Assembly (NCBI RefSeq): GCF_002127325.2
Contig: NC_035448.2
Span: forward strand, 116,649,354-116,713,353
Direction: 5' to 3'
Length of the DNA stretch: 64,000 nt
Origin: Helianthus annuus
Taxonomy: Eukaryota > Streptophyta > Magnoliopsida > Asterales > Asteraceae
Shown: one piece after another, positions 38,001 through 50,088 of the stretch
How positions within the stretch are numbered: position 1 is the stretch's first letter
Layout of the letters: the number at the start of each line of letters is the position of its first letter
Translations under genes and position numbers: made by a program
Notes under the pieces: model-generated
The model's database searches: none
Told to the model about the DNA's origin: nothing
Seen by the model: only the letters and a program-made list of their open reading frames with translations

Positions 38001-39447
38001 CATTGTGACCTCGGGCTTGCTAGAACAAATCCGAGGAGCACAAGATGAAGCAGTAAAGACGGAAAACTAGAAAAAGGAAAGGATTATTGGCCAAGTTAAA
38101 GATCTCGAGGTAGGCAGTCACGGTTTGAAGACACGTTTCAATAGAATTTGGATTCCTAACACATGTGGAGTTAAAAAGCTTCTACTTGATAAAGCTCACA
38201 AGTCTCGTTATTCCATTCATCTGGGAGCGACCAAGATGTATAACGACTTAAAACAAAACTATTGGTGGCCCGGAATGAAAAGAGATGTCGTGAAATACGT
38301 GGAAAAGTGTTTGACATGTCTACAAGTCAAGGCGGAGCACCAAAAGCCATACGGTAAACTCCTACCGTTAGAAATCCCGGTTTGGAAATGGGAACAAATT
38401 ACAATGGACCTATTGACCAAGCTGCCTAAAACGAGCCATGGTTTTGATGCTATATGGGTAGTGGTAGATAGACTGACTAAAAGTGCTCACTTCATCCCGA
38501 TTCGTGAGACTTATACATCTGAAAAGATGTCAGAGGTGTATACAAATGAAATCGTGGCACGCCACGGAGTACCGATATCCATTGTGTCTGACAGAGATAC
38601 CCAGTTTACTTCGGACTTTTGGCGTGAATTCCAAGAGCAAATGGGAACTAAGCTATTCCTTAGCACTGCTTACCATCCTCAAACGGATGGGCAAAGTGAA
38701 AGAACAATACAAACGTTAGAAGACATGTTGCGTGCTTGCATTATCGATTTCGGGGGTAGTTGGGATGTCCATCTACCCTTAGTCGAATTTTCATATAACA
38801 ACAGCTATCACGCGAGCATTGGAATGGCCCCGTATGAAATGTTATATGGAAGAAAGTGCCGAACCCCAGTATGTTGGGGAGAAGCGGGTTCGCGTGGATT
38901 AGCACCTACGGACATAATCCGAACTACGAATGAGAAAATCGACTTGGTCCGAACTCACTTAAAAACAGCTCAGGACCGACAAAAGTCGTACGCGGATAAA
39001 CGAAGAAGGCCAATTGAATTTCAAGTGGGCGATAAGGTAATGTTGAAGGTATCGCCGTGGAAAGGGATAATCCGATTCAGAAAAAGGGGAAAGTTGAGCC
39101 CAAGATTTATTGGGCCATTCAGAATTACCGAGCGGGTTGGTAACGTAGCATATCGTCTCGAACTGCCTGAGGAATTGAGTGGAATACATAGCACATTCCA
39201 CGTGTCACATCTTCGAAAATGTTTAGCAGACGAAACTGCTCATGTCCACTACGATGATATCGAGGTGGATAACAGTCTCAACTATGCAGTAAAGCCAATT
39301 GCAATTTTAGATCGTAAGGCGAAGAGTTTGAGAAACAAAGAGATCAATCAAGTAAAGGTTAAATGGGAAAACCGGAAGGGTGCGGATACCACATGGGAAT
39401 CCGAAGAGGAGATGCAACGGCTCTACCCTACTTTATTTGGTACGTAA
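35024..39447 (+). pseudogene. gag-pol of Tekay-1, inactivated
   Basis: Domains in order: gag with a helical N-terminus; zinc knuckles CPICRKTGHMAISC and CYNCYQPGHKRSEC; protease LFDTGANKSF; reverse transcriptase; RNase H; integrase with HHCC zinc site and D-D-E motifs ([34 protein letters not shown]); and a C-terminal chromodomain-like tail (ILDRKAKSLRNKEI; TTWESEEEMQRLYP). Lesions: a one-base loss near 36836-36842 shifts the frame at the start of the reverse transcriptase; the active-site motif reads FIDYILVYS, with Tyr (37195-37197) replacing the second catalytic Asp; the RNase H motif reads YSNASHSG, with Asn (37633-37635) replacing the catalytic Asp; and TAG at 38068-38070 lies before the integrase. 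Integrase itself looks intact. Confidence 0.92.
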
Positions 39448-39488
39448 TTCGGTTTCGGGGAGAAAACCCCTTTTAAGGGGGGTGGACT

Positions 39489-41505
39489 TGTAACACCCCG
39501 AAAATATAAACCTTGATATTTGAATTACAAAGTATAAACAAACAAGAATTAACCAACTAGGAATTTTAATCTAGTTAATTACAAGTCTTGAGATAACTTA
39601 CACTAAGGTGAAACACTTAAACTTAAAGCTAAATGATAAGTGGAGAGACTAAACTAGTCAAATCTGAAAGTTAAATGCTGAAAAAAAAAAAAAAAAAAAC
39701 ACACAAACCACACACTGGTGGGTGTGTGTCGATCGAACAGAAGGAGGGATACCAGGGGTTTATTCCAAACCCTAAAATTTTCATAAAATTCACAAATTGA
39801 AGCCGCAAATCTGCTCCAATTCAAGTTCTAAACACAAATTAATGATCACCTCGTTGTAGGGTTCAAAAGGTATGTAAAATTTTGGGTACTTTGATCCATC
39901 ATGAATTCTAGGTTAATTGTGAATTACAGAAATTGAGCCTAAATATGTCATGCATGAATGAATCTTGAAGTAATAAGATGTCTAGAGTTAAACCCTAGGT
40001 GATTTCTTGTGAAAACCTTGAATCATGTTTGTGGGGTTTGGGATTTACATGGTAGGGGATTAATGAGCTTGAGGAAACTTGATAAATACTAGAATTATGA
40101 CTCTTGTTCTAGTGCAATCTGAATTTGGTGAAGTAATTTCAGAAATATTGATGTTAAGACATGTGTGGAATTGTCTAATTGAAGTTAAATTAGATGCTAA
40201 TTTCAAGTCATGAACTTGGTTTGGCTTATATAAAAATTTGACCCACTAGGTGTTCGATAAAATGCCTAAGTAGAGATTAAAATGTTGTAATTGGATAAAA
40301 ACGCAGATTTGATTATTTTGATAATGATGCGTTAAGGATCATAAAAGAGTTCTAAATCAATTGTGAATTGAACTCTCTAGGCAAGGAGTCCGGATCATCA
40401 AGCGGACAAGCCGGAGGAAATACGCGTGGGAAGGGTGTGCCCTAAAGGTACCGAATTTACCATTTCGTTACATCATGTTTATTTGTTATTATTATGTTGT
40501 TATGTTGAAACATGGTAAACAAGATAAACCAATATAGAACGGGTCAAAACAAGTGATAGAAATGGATTCTTGAAATACCTTGATTGGTGCCTAAATTCCG
40601 GCATCCAAACGGGTCAAAACAAGTTTAAGAGTAAACTTGATGTGAGCTACCATTACTTGAGGAATGGATTATAAACCAAGCATAAGCCGTGTAGCGGACA
40701 CGCTAAACTAGTTGAGAAACTTAACTCCTAATACAGGAGTTAAAGTTAGGAATTGTAAGCACGTCAAGTTGTGTAAAGAGGCAAGCACGAAATCTTGGAA
40801 ATAAGCATGAAAAGTATTGTGTAAGCGATCCCTCAAGAGGGAAGCAAAACAAGATAGTGGGTAAAGTTTGAATATGAGTAATTAGCCTTAGTCATGTATT
40901 AAACGTGTTCAAAAATTAAGTTACAATGATGTAAGAAAAGAATGGGCAAAATTGCAAAAACAAGAAAGAATGTACAGCAGCTACCGTAAATTACGGTGGC
41001 TACCGTAATTTACGGTAGCAAGTGAAATGCTACGGTGGTTTTCTACTGGGTTACGGTAGACCAAAGTTGTTCAGGGGCCACCGTAACTTACGGTGGCTAC
41101 CGTAAGTTACGGTAGCGCCCAGTTGCAAAAGCTGAATTCTCACATTTTTTATTATTTGAAATTGTTTTTTTCAATATAGTTTCGATTATGTTAATTTCCA
41201 AGGATGTTATTACTAATGTTTATCTAAAATCTCAGTTTCTAGGTAATCCAAGTATGGGGGATGATGATCAAGCTAAAAGCAAACGAACCGAACACTCAAA
41301 TCAACGCTTCCGCACTTGATCTATTTTGTTTTAAGAACATGTAAACTCTTTTAGTAGTGTCATGGATATTGTTTAGTAGGATTATAACGTGAATGTTATG
41401 TTTAGGTATGGTTTTTAAATCATCAAGTTTTTGTAAACTCTAAATTTTTGGTTCCAAATGCAAGGTTTTATATCTTTAATCTAGTATTTTAAGCTGGGTC
41501 TTACA
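39489..41505 (+). repeat. 3' LTR of Tekay-1
   Basis: 2017 bp, near-identical to the 5' LTR. The palindrome cluster is conserved at 40983-40997, 41001-41017, 41078-41096 and 41098-41114 with the same central bases. Confidence 0.92.
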
Positions 41506-42056
41506 TTGATTTTATCTTGTTTTTGGCTTTTTCAAATTTTCTAATGTTTTTGGATTTTTTTTCTGAAAATTCTTACCCCCTCTAAAATTCAAACACATTT
41601 AAAGGAATTTGAAAAACAAACTGTACAAACAAGATGACAACTGATATCAAATCACCTCAATTCGCCATCCTACTTGGCATAAACAATCAGAACTCCCCCT
41701 TTCAACAAACTATTTTCTCATTATGATTTCAAAACACTTAAGTTTGTTTTAATCAAAATGATTTTTCTGGAAAACTAGTTTAGTTGATTTTTATCACTTG
41801 TAGGGATTAGTTCATCATATTGTTAAATTTTAACCACTTGTAGAAAATCAAGTACAACTTAATGTCCCTGATTTACCACTTGTAAGTATGCATCATCAAA
41901 CCTCTGTACCACTTGTAAGTATATCCAAAACATTTAATCACATGTAGGAATAAAACATCTACACAAACCATTTTACCAATCAGGATGCCGATTCCTGCTT
42001 CGCACTTACCAACATGGAAGCTCCGGCAAAGTCCATCACCTGTAAAATTTAAAAAT

Positions 42057-42448
42057 TGTAGGATCGTGTACGGACCCGAACGAATCGTTCAGAGGAGTTT
42101 TGATCTGTTTCAGGTGCGGAAAACAAGAAACAGGCTTTGATACAGCTAGCAATTTACTTTAATCACACTTTTGATTGATATAACAGCTTGTATAGTCACA
42201 AAACACACCAGCAGCACTTCGGTATGAAAATCAGGAACCAATGCATATGATCTCTCTTGAAACCATATATAGGGTTAAGGTTCCGCTTGAAAGTGTCAAG
42301 AACCATTTCAAGTGGAATCATGATCATTCAAGCGAAATCAGCATAAAACACAATCTAAACTCCTATTTTCTCGTACAACATGCCCTGATATAACAATCCT
42401 TGTCTAAGACTCGATACAAGACGAAGTCGACAGATGCATGCACTAACA
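42057..42448 (-). repeat. 5' LTR of the outer element
   Basis: 392 bp, starting TGTAGG and ending CTAACA in the plus reading. It matches 23735-24179 except for an internal deletion of about 50 bp that removed part of the CGCTT/AAGCG word cluster. Confidence 0.8.
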
Positions 42449-42453
42449 ATCGA

Positions 42454-42657
42454 TAATCATTAAAAAAAATACGGGTATTGGTTTCGATAACACCTATTAG
42501 CACTCCTTTTGAATATAACTTCGCTTTCGATAAAAATTTTTACTAGAATGTTGAGGAACGAAAAGTAAACACAACCATGTATTAATATATTTTAAGTTAA
42601 GGAATAAAGGTTATCAGAGAAAAACAAATTAGAAATTAAATGTATTAATTAAAGGCG

Positions 42658-42699
<42 letters not shown>

Positions 42700-42850
42700 T
42701 ACAGGGTAAAATTGAAAGTAAAAAAAAAAAAGAAAGTCAAACTCTGGTTCTACCTAATACGACAAAACTTATATATACCAAAAGAAATATAAAAATATGT
42801 GACAAATCAATTGTGATAATTAATATAAAAATATACACATACAATATATA
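42454..42850. repeat. AT-rich flank with a TA microsatellite
   Basis: 42662-42697 is an uninterrupted TA run. The remainder is AT-rich and non-coding, possibly the right part of the repeat split by the outer element. Confidence 0.6.
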
Positions 42851-43230
42851 GGGTATGTTTGGCAAAAGTAGCTGGTGGCTGGAAGCTGGTAGCTAGTAAT
42901 TGTAGCTTTTTAGATATATTTGGTGTTTGGCAGAGTAGTTGGAGATTTTAATAAAATGTATAAAATGACCAAAATGGACATAACTAAAAATTTAGAAAGT
43001 TTGTGCATTTAAAAATTCATTATCTTTAAAGGTTAAAATAGTTATTTTTTTTCCCTAAAAGCTTGTAGCTCATTCTAAACCCTACTAGTAGGAGCGTTTA
43101 ACCAAAAGCTTCAAGCTCCTAACCTAAAAGCTTCAAGCTCCTTCAACCAAACAAGACTTTTTATTGAGTAGAAATTTTTTCTAAAAGCTTAAAGCTAAAA
43201 GCTCCTAAAAGCTCCAGGTCAAACATACCC
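42851..43230. mobile_element. hAT-like MITE, 380 bp
   Basis: Terminal inverted repeat GGGTATGTTTG at 42851 and CAAACATACCC at 43220-43230. The interior is rich in AAGCTCC/GGAGCTT and AGCTGGTAGCT words. The flanks share only ATAG, so the target duplication is unclear. It abuts the target duplication of the next element. Confidence 0.6.
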
Positions 43231-43241
43231 ATAGTGGGAGT

Positions 43242-44132
43242 GGGTAGGAGTTGGCTACAAAGCCTACTTTTCCTACAAAGTGTAGGAAGCAATGTCCTTG
43301 TGACATGTGGCATCTAGTGTTATTTTACTAAAGGGCATTAACGTAATTGAATAATTACAATAATTTATGGAAGATTTTATTTCATAACAATAAAAGGCTA
43401 TTCTTATGGGAACTTATGTCTATAAATTATTCAAAATTGGCAGTTACATCATTCGTATCCATGATTAATTCATCCGAAGTTCGAAACATAAAACAAATTC
43501 ATCATTTCTTAACATTGTGTTTTATCAGTTTACGGTTTCTTCACACTGTGTTATATCAATTTTCATAATTAAACACACCACTCATATATTTCAAAACATA
43601 AAAAACATTCATTATTTCTTGACGTTGTGTTTTATTAGTTTCTGATTTCTTCACATTGTGTTATACCAGTTTCACAATTAAACACAGCCCACACTCATAA
43701 AACACAATAGTGTCTGAAATGCATAATATAAAACACACCAATGAAATACACAATATAAAACACGCAGACACTATATAGAACACACTAGTGTCTAAATTAT
43801 TTGAATCGTAATTTTTAGATATGTAACAATATGATACTCATATTAAAGATAAAAAACGCTCATTATTATGGTATAGTTTTTTAAAAACAAATTATTTATA
43901 AAATAGTTATTGACATTTTAAAAAGATGGGGGGAAGATGCATGTGATTCCTAAATTTAAGGCATACGAAATTTTCTTTTATACCCTTAATTCAATAAATC
44001 AATCAATTTAATTAAAATAAATATTACAATTTTGCCACTCATTTAATCTCATCCATCAATTACCTAATCTAATGGCCATAATCACTTCTTACACTTTTTA
44101 GACAAAACACACTTTGTAGAGGAACCCCACCC
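43242..44132. mobile_element. Mutator-like MITE, 891 bp
   Basis: Flanked by an exact 10-bp duplication TAGTGGGAGT (43232-43241 and 44133-44142). The ends are related inverted repeats: GGGTAGGAGTTGGCTACAAAG against GGGTGGGG.TTCCTCTACAAAG. A target duplication of 9-11 bp is characteristic of Mutator-like elements. The interior has an old tandem duplication (about 43490-43590 and 43600-43690, sharing TTGTGTTTTAT and AATTAAACACA) and no transposase. Confidence 0.75.
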
Positions 44133-44142
44133 TAGTGGGAGT

Positions 44143-44696
44143 ATAATATTATAGTGGAACTAGTATATTTAAGAAACTATTATTAAGTCAATTTAAATGG
44201 TTGGGATTGATTCCTCCTGTATGTAGAAACGTGTTCGATCCAAAGAGATTTAGAAACTGGTTGTTTTCAAAGAATCGTTTTAGTCTCACTCAAAAAAGCT
44301 TTCAATATAATTGGGCTTTGGTTGAAACTTGTCGTTTTAGATAAAAAAAAATATCAAATATGTGCACTAGCTATATTTTTATGGTGGTTATTGGCGATGG
44401 TGAAGATGGTGACAACAATTGTGGTGGTGTTCCGAAGGAGGGTAAGTGGTGCCACGGTGTTGATGGTGGTGAAGTCAAAGTGACGGCTGGTGAAGGTGTA
44501 AGTGGTATCAAGATAGCAGTGTCAGCAGTGGGGTAGGTGATATCATGGTGGTGGTACAAGAGGCAGTGGTGGTTACTCGGTCTAGGCGGAGAGTACTCGG
44601 GGTGTACTCGGACATGTTAAAGCTTCCTGGTGCTAATCCTGAGTTCCTAATAAAAATACAATGAAACACGTGTCAGTGCAACAACCCAACTCAAAC
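44143..44696. other. Intergenic with GGT-rich simple sequence
   Basis: 44380-44575 is rich in GGTGGT and GATGGTG and gives a spurious Ser/Pro-rich frame on the minus strand. 44575-44615 repeats TACTCGG three times. No gene. Confidence 0.5.
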
Positions 44697-45839
44697 TGTA
44701 ACATCCCAAAAATGCGTAATTTATTTATTGTGCCCTTAAATATTTTAGTGTGTAAAATAATAACTTTAGTTGATTAACTAAGTTAAGTAGAATGACCCTT
44801 GTGTAGAAGAGATGAAAGTTATGCTTGAATAAATAACACATGAAACTATAGGGGCTGAAAGTGTATAACTTAATGAAAGTTTGTAAAAAAAGTGCAGTGT
44901 GTGTGTGTGGATGTATCGTACGAGAGAGAGGGAGAGATGGGGAAAACTTTCTTCTTCAACAACAACAAGAAATTCAGCAAATTAAAGAGGTTCTAGGGCT
45001 GAAATTGAATGCATGTATTGAGATTCTTGATCATCTAAGTGTATATAACATAAGGTAAGTTGAATTTTATGATTTGGTGATCATTCATGAAACGGGTTGT
45101 AATAAATCCGCAAAATTTTATGGAATTAAGCATGGATATTGGTTAGAATCATCATTTAGAAGATGAAATATGCTTGAATTTTGATGAACTGAAGTAAAAC
45201 CCACTTGTAGTAGTATGATGAAGTGTTATGATCATGTAGGTGCAAAATTAAGTGCAATATTGATGTATGAATGTGTATGTAGTAGAGAATTTGTTAAATG
45301 AATTTGATATAGAATGAAGGTTATGTGAGTTTAGTTGATTTGTTGATCCATGATATGAACTAGAAAGAATATGCATAGAACACTTGTTATGCCTTGTTAG
45401 TGGTACGCACACCAAGTGTTTGATGAAATGCCTTGAATAGAGATTCTATGTGAATATGATACTAAATGGATAGAATTGGTAAAATGATAGTTGTTAACTC
45501 AATTATGTTAATGAAAGAATGAAATGAAGACATGAGATTAAAGTATGTTGATTGTAAAAAATGTAGGAGTGAAAGAGGAGGAAACGAGCCATTCCGGATC
45601 ATAAACAAGGCAAGACAAAGGTAAGTTCTCATACTTACACGTATTAGATAGTTATAGTGTTTTTGTCATGTTTATGTTAAGTTAAAGTTGCATTCCAAAA
45701 TATCATAAATTGTTAAATAAGTAGAGGTTAATTATTGAGTTTGATCTATTATGAACGGGTCGAACAAACTAGAATGCGATGTTAAAGAATGTTCGTGAGT
45801 TGATCCGTTATGAACGAGTCAAACAAACTGTAATGTAAC
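44697..45839 (+). repeat. Older Tekay-type LTR, truncated by a later insertion
   Basis: Begins TGTAACATCCCAAAA and follows the layout of the Tekay-1 LTR, for example GTGTTTGATGAAATGCCTT against the GTGTTCGATAAAATGCC of Tekay-1. It stops where the next element begins at 45840. Its remainder should lie beyond the window. Confidence 0.65.
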
Positions 45840-48800
45840 TGTCACACCCCGACCACGTAAAACATCAAATCGTGGCGGAAACGTCGGGGAGTGTTGTAAC
45901 AGAATTATTGTTCCGCAACCATGGTAATTAAAATAATATTTTATTCATCACCCAAGGGTGGAATACATCGTTCAAAACAAGAACCAAATGTTACATTGTC
46001 TTAAAACTACTGAAAATAAAGAGTACATAACGTAATTAAACTAAGTCTAGCTTTGTTTTATGTCACTAAGGCCCGAGTCCACCCTAGCGTGTCACGATCA
46101 TCATCCTATGCATTATCTCCTGAAACACATGTGAAAATAGGTACGTCAGCATAAAAATGTCTGTGAGTAACATAGGTTTTATGAAAATAGGATTCATGAC
46201 TTAGGTTTAAGAAAATGTTTAATGAAAACTTGTCATGAATCTAGTTTAAGTGTTTGCTTATAAAATGTTTGAAAAGCGATAACAAATCAGTTAATATGTA
46301 TGTATAAAAGAATGTTGTATGGTTAAAAGAATAACCAAGTAAAAATAAGTTGTATGAAATAAATTGTTTTGTAAAACAAAGTCTTGTGAAAAAGATATTA
46401 TTTGTGTAAAATGTATAAGTCCAAAATTGAATGATTTAAATAACGGTATGTCATGTAATACAATACAAGCACTTATATATAGGAAGTACCAGCAGCGTAT
46501 CCACCATGCTTGTAGCATACTACACACATATCGTTACTTAAGTCACTTAAACAAACCACCAAAGTATATAGTTCATGTTCAAACCAATCATTAAATGTTC
46601 TTGTCTAAACCATTGTCAATGTTTAAAACCCAAAATGTAGTCATGTAGTTAAGTGTAAACAAAAGTTATGTATGGTAAGTAACAAAATGAGAATACTTAA
46701 CCATAAGTAAAAAGGAACAAAACAAAGTATTTTGAATAAATCAAAAAGTTATGTTTTGCCAAGTAAAAGCTTGTTTTATTGATACAAACATTTATGTGGT
46801 AAGTTAACGCATTACATTCAAGCCTTGAGACAGCAGGATAACCTTAGAGTAAAGGTTATCAAAGTAAAATGTTTTCAGATTCAGTCATTCCTTTCATCCA
46901 AACCAACCCAGGATGTCAGGAACGGGATTTGTCAAGTCCTATGGTACCATTACTTACTACCGAGCGGCGTAGCTAATGTTAATGAATGTAGTAAAGAACC
47001 GTTTATGCAAACCAAATGTCATACCAAATGTAAACAAGTATTGTGAAAACAATGTACTAAGTATGCTAAGTAAACATACAAAGTAGAAAAGTCATGTAAA
47101 TCAATGTGCTAGCATGCTCAGTAAACATACATAGCAAAAACATAATGTAAAACAATGTGCTAATATGCCATGTAAACATATATAGCAAAACAATGTAATG
47201 TAAATCAATGTGCTAGCATGCTAAGTCAACATACATAGCAAAACAATGTAATGAAATCATGTACTATAAGTGTACTAAGAACATAGCAAGCATATGATGT
47301 GAAAACAAGAAAGCACGAAAGTAACAAGTAGGCACATGTGTTTCACCCCAAAATGTTTGGAAAACAGTAAAAGAGGGGTCTATGTACTCACTTGAGATTG
47401 CTTAGAAGTCGTAGGATAACCACCAAGCAATGCTAGAAGATCACGGAATCAAACGGCACCTATATAGGTATCTACATTAATAAACGGACCTATCGGAGGA
47501 TCGGGTAGTACGAGGATTCGTAAACCAAATAAGTATGGGAACTTATGTAATATGGTTTGACAAAGCCTACATACTAAAACGAAACTTATCCTAAGTGCTT
47601 TTGACCCGTTACGACCCGCTTAGGTAACTTATGTTACTTTAACGCGCCGTTCGCGTAAAACGCGTTCGGAAAGCCTAACTAGTCCTATGACAAGTAAGAT
47701 ATGCCTTAACATGCTTAATATTGTTGCTAAATCAGTTTAGATGTCAAAAATTATGTTACATAGGCTTAAAATGAATTTTGGCGCAAAAAGGGCATTTTGA
47801 TAGTTTACCTAAGGCATAAGAACTACTTATCATACAACTACTTAAACGTCGTGACCATAAGGTATAACCTCGGAAGGTTATTCCCTATACAATTATGGTC
47901 ACCTAAAATGTTTGGTTGGATCCAAAAGATCGACCAAATGGGCCGGGTTCGTAAGCATAAGCGATTGATTAGATCGCTTACCTTTACGACCCTAAACAAG
48001 CACAAATCTAAAAGCGACGAGCTAAACATGCTAGAACATGTTTAGTAAAGTTAGAAAACAGGTTTGGTATTAAAACAAACGGTTTTAATACCCTAGAGTA
48101 GTTTGGTTACAAAATACGTGAGAAAACGCATTTTGGCCGAAACTACGACTCGTCACTGAGCCTAGATAACGTGGTAATCAGCAGGTATAGTCGCTAGGGA
48201 CTATAATCATCGTGATTACGCTCACGTTATGAAGTTCAAACGAACTTCGCATTGACCATAAACTGGTCAATGCAAAAAGTCAAACAAAGTTTGACTTTCG
48301 AACTCAAAAAGTAATAAAAGAACGAAGGAATACTTACAAAGGGTCCCCGCAAGATTGAACTTCCGAGTATTCTCAGGTATGAAGTGCTAAAACACCCCAA
48401 CTTAGAGAACAAACTCAGAATTCAAGTGTGGGAAATGAGTGAAAAGAGTGGGGGTATATATAGGTGAAGCACTACCGTTAGGATCGTTTCTTGGAGAAGA
48501 GGGCACGATCTAGGCCGTACATTTGTCAAATCCTGATTTGGTACCTTGATGGGCACACAAACCAGCCCATAGGAACCCCAAAACCATGTGCACAAGTGGG
48601 TAAAAGCTGGATCTAGCTGGAAAACACTTTCTGCTGTTCTGGGGGTTGCTTACGGACCGTAAGCATGTCCATACGGTCCGTAAGGACCCTGCAGACCAGC
48701 AATGTTTCAGTTTTGGCAGCTTTGGTCCCTGTGCGCGTATGGTCGTGTTTTGGCACTTCTAACACCTGTCAAACCCATTTCTAAGCTCTACAAGGATGTT

Positions 48801-49526
48801 AAAGTATAGGGAACATAAAACATGCTCAAAAATATGCCGGATGTCGGTTCGTTTGGCCATACGATTGCGTTGTTCGGTTAATTACGACGAAAGTCGTAAC
48901 GGATGCAAAAACGGTCCAAATTGCGCGACGAATGGATTTTTGACAAGCTAATCACTAAAACATAATATTTTAATGATTACATAAATTTTTGGATGTCCGG
49001 ATGTATTCAGAACGTAAGTTATGCGCGAAAATGCAAACTTATGCACTTTTTGACGCTTTTAGTCCCTGAATGACCCAAAAGTTTATTTTAGCACCCCGAA
49101 CCCCTCAAAGCCTATTTCTAAGCTATGTAAAGGATATTTAGGGTGTGTTTAACTTATGGGCATGTTCCGGAATGTTTGTTACAGTTCAAATCGGCATACT
49201 TTCGCAGTTTGTCAATTTTAGTCCCTGTAAGCGAATTAACTAGATTTTGCCATACCAAAGCCTTCGAAACTTATTTCTAAGTTATGTAAAGGTTATTTAA
49301 GGTATGATAAGCATAAATTGATGTTCCGGAGTATTTGTCGTGTTTAACTGATTATGTTTACGCACCAGTTTGTGTATAATTCTCCAGAAAGCGATATAGA
49401 GTTTAAAATCGAATAAAAGTCAAAACATGAAAAACATCAAACATAAACAAACAAACATAGGGATCAAATAACTTTATTTCATTGATAACTGAACTGTTTA
49501 CAATGATTACAAGCACAGATGTCACA
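45840..49526 (-). repeat. 3' LTR of Tekay-2
   Basis: About 3687 bp; on the element strand it starts TGTGACATCTG and ends GGGTGTGACA. It holds one paired palindrome at 48648-48682. Short frames in it are not genes. Confidence 0.85.
48648..48682. repeat. Paired palindromes in the Tekay-2 LTR
   Basis: GCTTACGGACCGTAAGC (48648-48664, perfect, centre A) is followed by TACGGTCCGTA (48672-48682, perfect, centre T). The second core is the reverse complement of the first. Confidence 0.9.
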
Positions 49527-49533
49527 GTCTCCC

Positions 49534-50088
49534 CTACTTGTGGAAATTTCGTCGCGAAATTTGTTTAGAGGAAACTCGTGAGAATAGATGTGGATACTTC
49601 GCCTTCATTTGATCTTCACGTTCCCAAGTAAACTCAGGTCCACGTTTAGATTCCCAGCGAACTTTAACCAACCGAATGCGCTTGCGTTTAAGCCATTTGA
49701 CTTCACGATCCATAATTTCCACAGGTTTCTCAACAAAATGTAGTGTTTTATCAACACGGATTTCGTCAAGTGGTATGTGGAGGTTCTCATCACCTAAACA
49801 CTTTTTGAGATTGGATACGTGGAAAGTTGGATGAACATTTCCAAGTTCGGGAGGTAATGCAAGTCTGTAGGCTACCTTACCGATTCTTTCGACGATCTTG
49901 AATGGTCCAACGTATCTAGGTGCAAGTTTTCCTTTCTTTCCAAATCTGATCACACCTTTCCAAGGTGAGACCTTAAGTAATACACGATCACCGACTTGGA
50001 ATTCTAAGGGCTTGCGTCGTTGGTCCGCGTAACTCTTTTGACGGCTTCGAGCTGCCTGTAAGTTATCACGAACTTTCTTAACCTTGTC
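49534..50088 (-). pseudogene. 3' part of the Tekay-2 pol gene: integrase C-terminus and chromodomain-like tail
   Basis: Continues the pol frame that stops at 58765 on the other side of the insertion. It reads [20 protein letters not shown], then the GPF-type module ([20 protein letters not shown]) and the chromodomain-like end ([34 protein letters not shown]). The frame is open to the stop at 49534. Directly after the stop is an inverted repeat, AAATTTCG (49544-49551) and CGAAATTT (49555-49562), then the polypurine tract. Confidence 0.88.

Larger units (their letters stand above)
32735..41505 (+). mobile_element. Tekay-type Ty3/gypsy (chromovirus) retrotransposon, full length (Tekay-1)
   Basis: 8771 bp with LTRs at 32735-34748 and 39489-41505. 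Both start TGTAACACCCCGAAAATATA and end GGGTCTTACA. The target duplication TTGAT is exact (32730-32734 and 41506-41510). The primer site TTGGTAATCAGAGC at 34751 resembles the initiator-Met type with one extra A. The polypurine tract is AAGGGGGGTGGACT before 39489. The two LTRs differ by only about 1-2% by eye, so the insertion is young. gag-pol is complete in outline but has several inactivating changes. Confidence 0.93.
23735..42448 (-). mobile_element. Non-autonomous LTR retrotransposon, host of three nested insertions
   Basis: Minus-strand element. The 3' LTR is 23735-24179 and the 5' LTR 42057-42448. Target duplication ATCGA is exact at 23730-23734 and 42449-42453. Orientation follows from a polypurine tract (TGAGGGGGAGTC on the minus strand, plus 24180-24191) beside the 3' LTR and a TATATATA promoter motif inside the LTR. 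Its own interior is only about 2.4 kb (24180-24299, 31030-32734, 41506-42056) and has no recognisable gag or pol. Three GGGGGAG-type tracts occur in the interior. No clear tRNA primer site was found, so the superfamily is undetermined. Confidence 0.8.
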
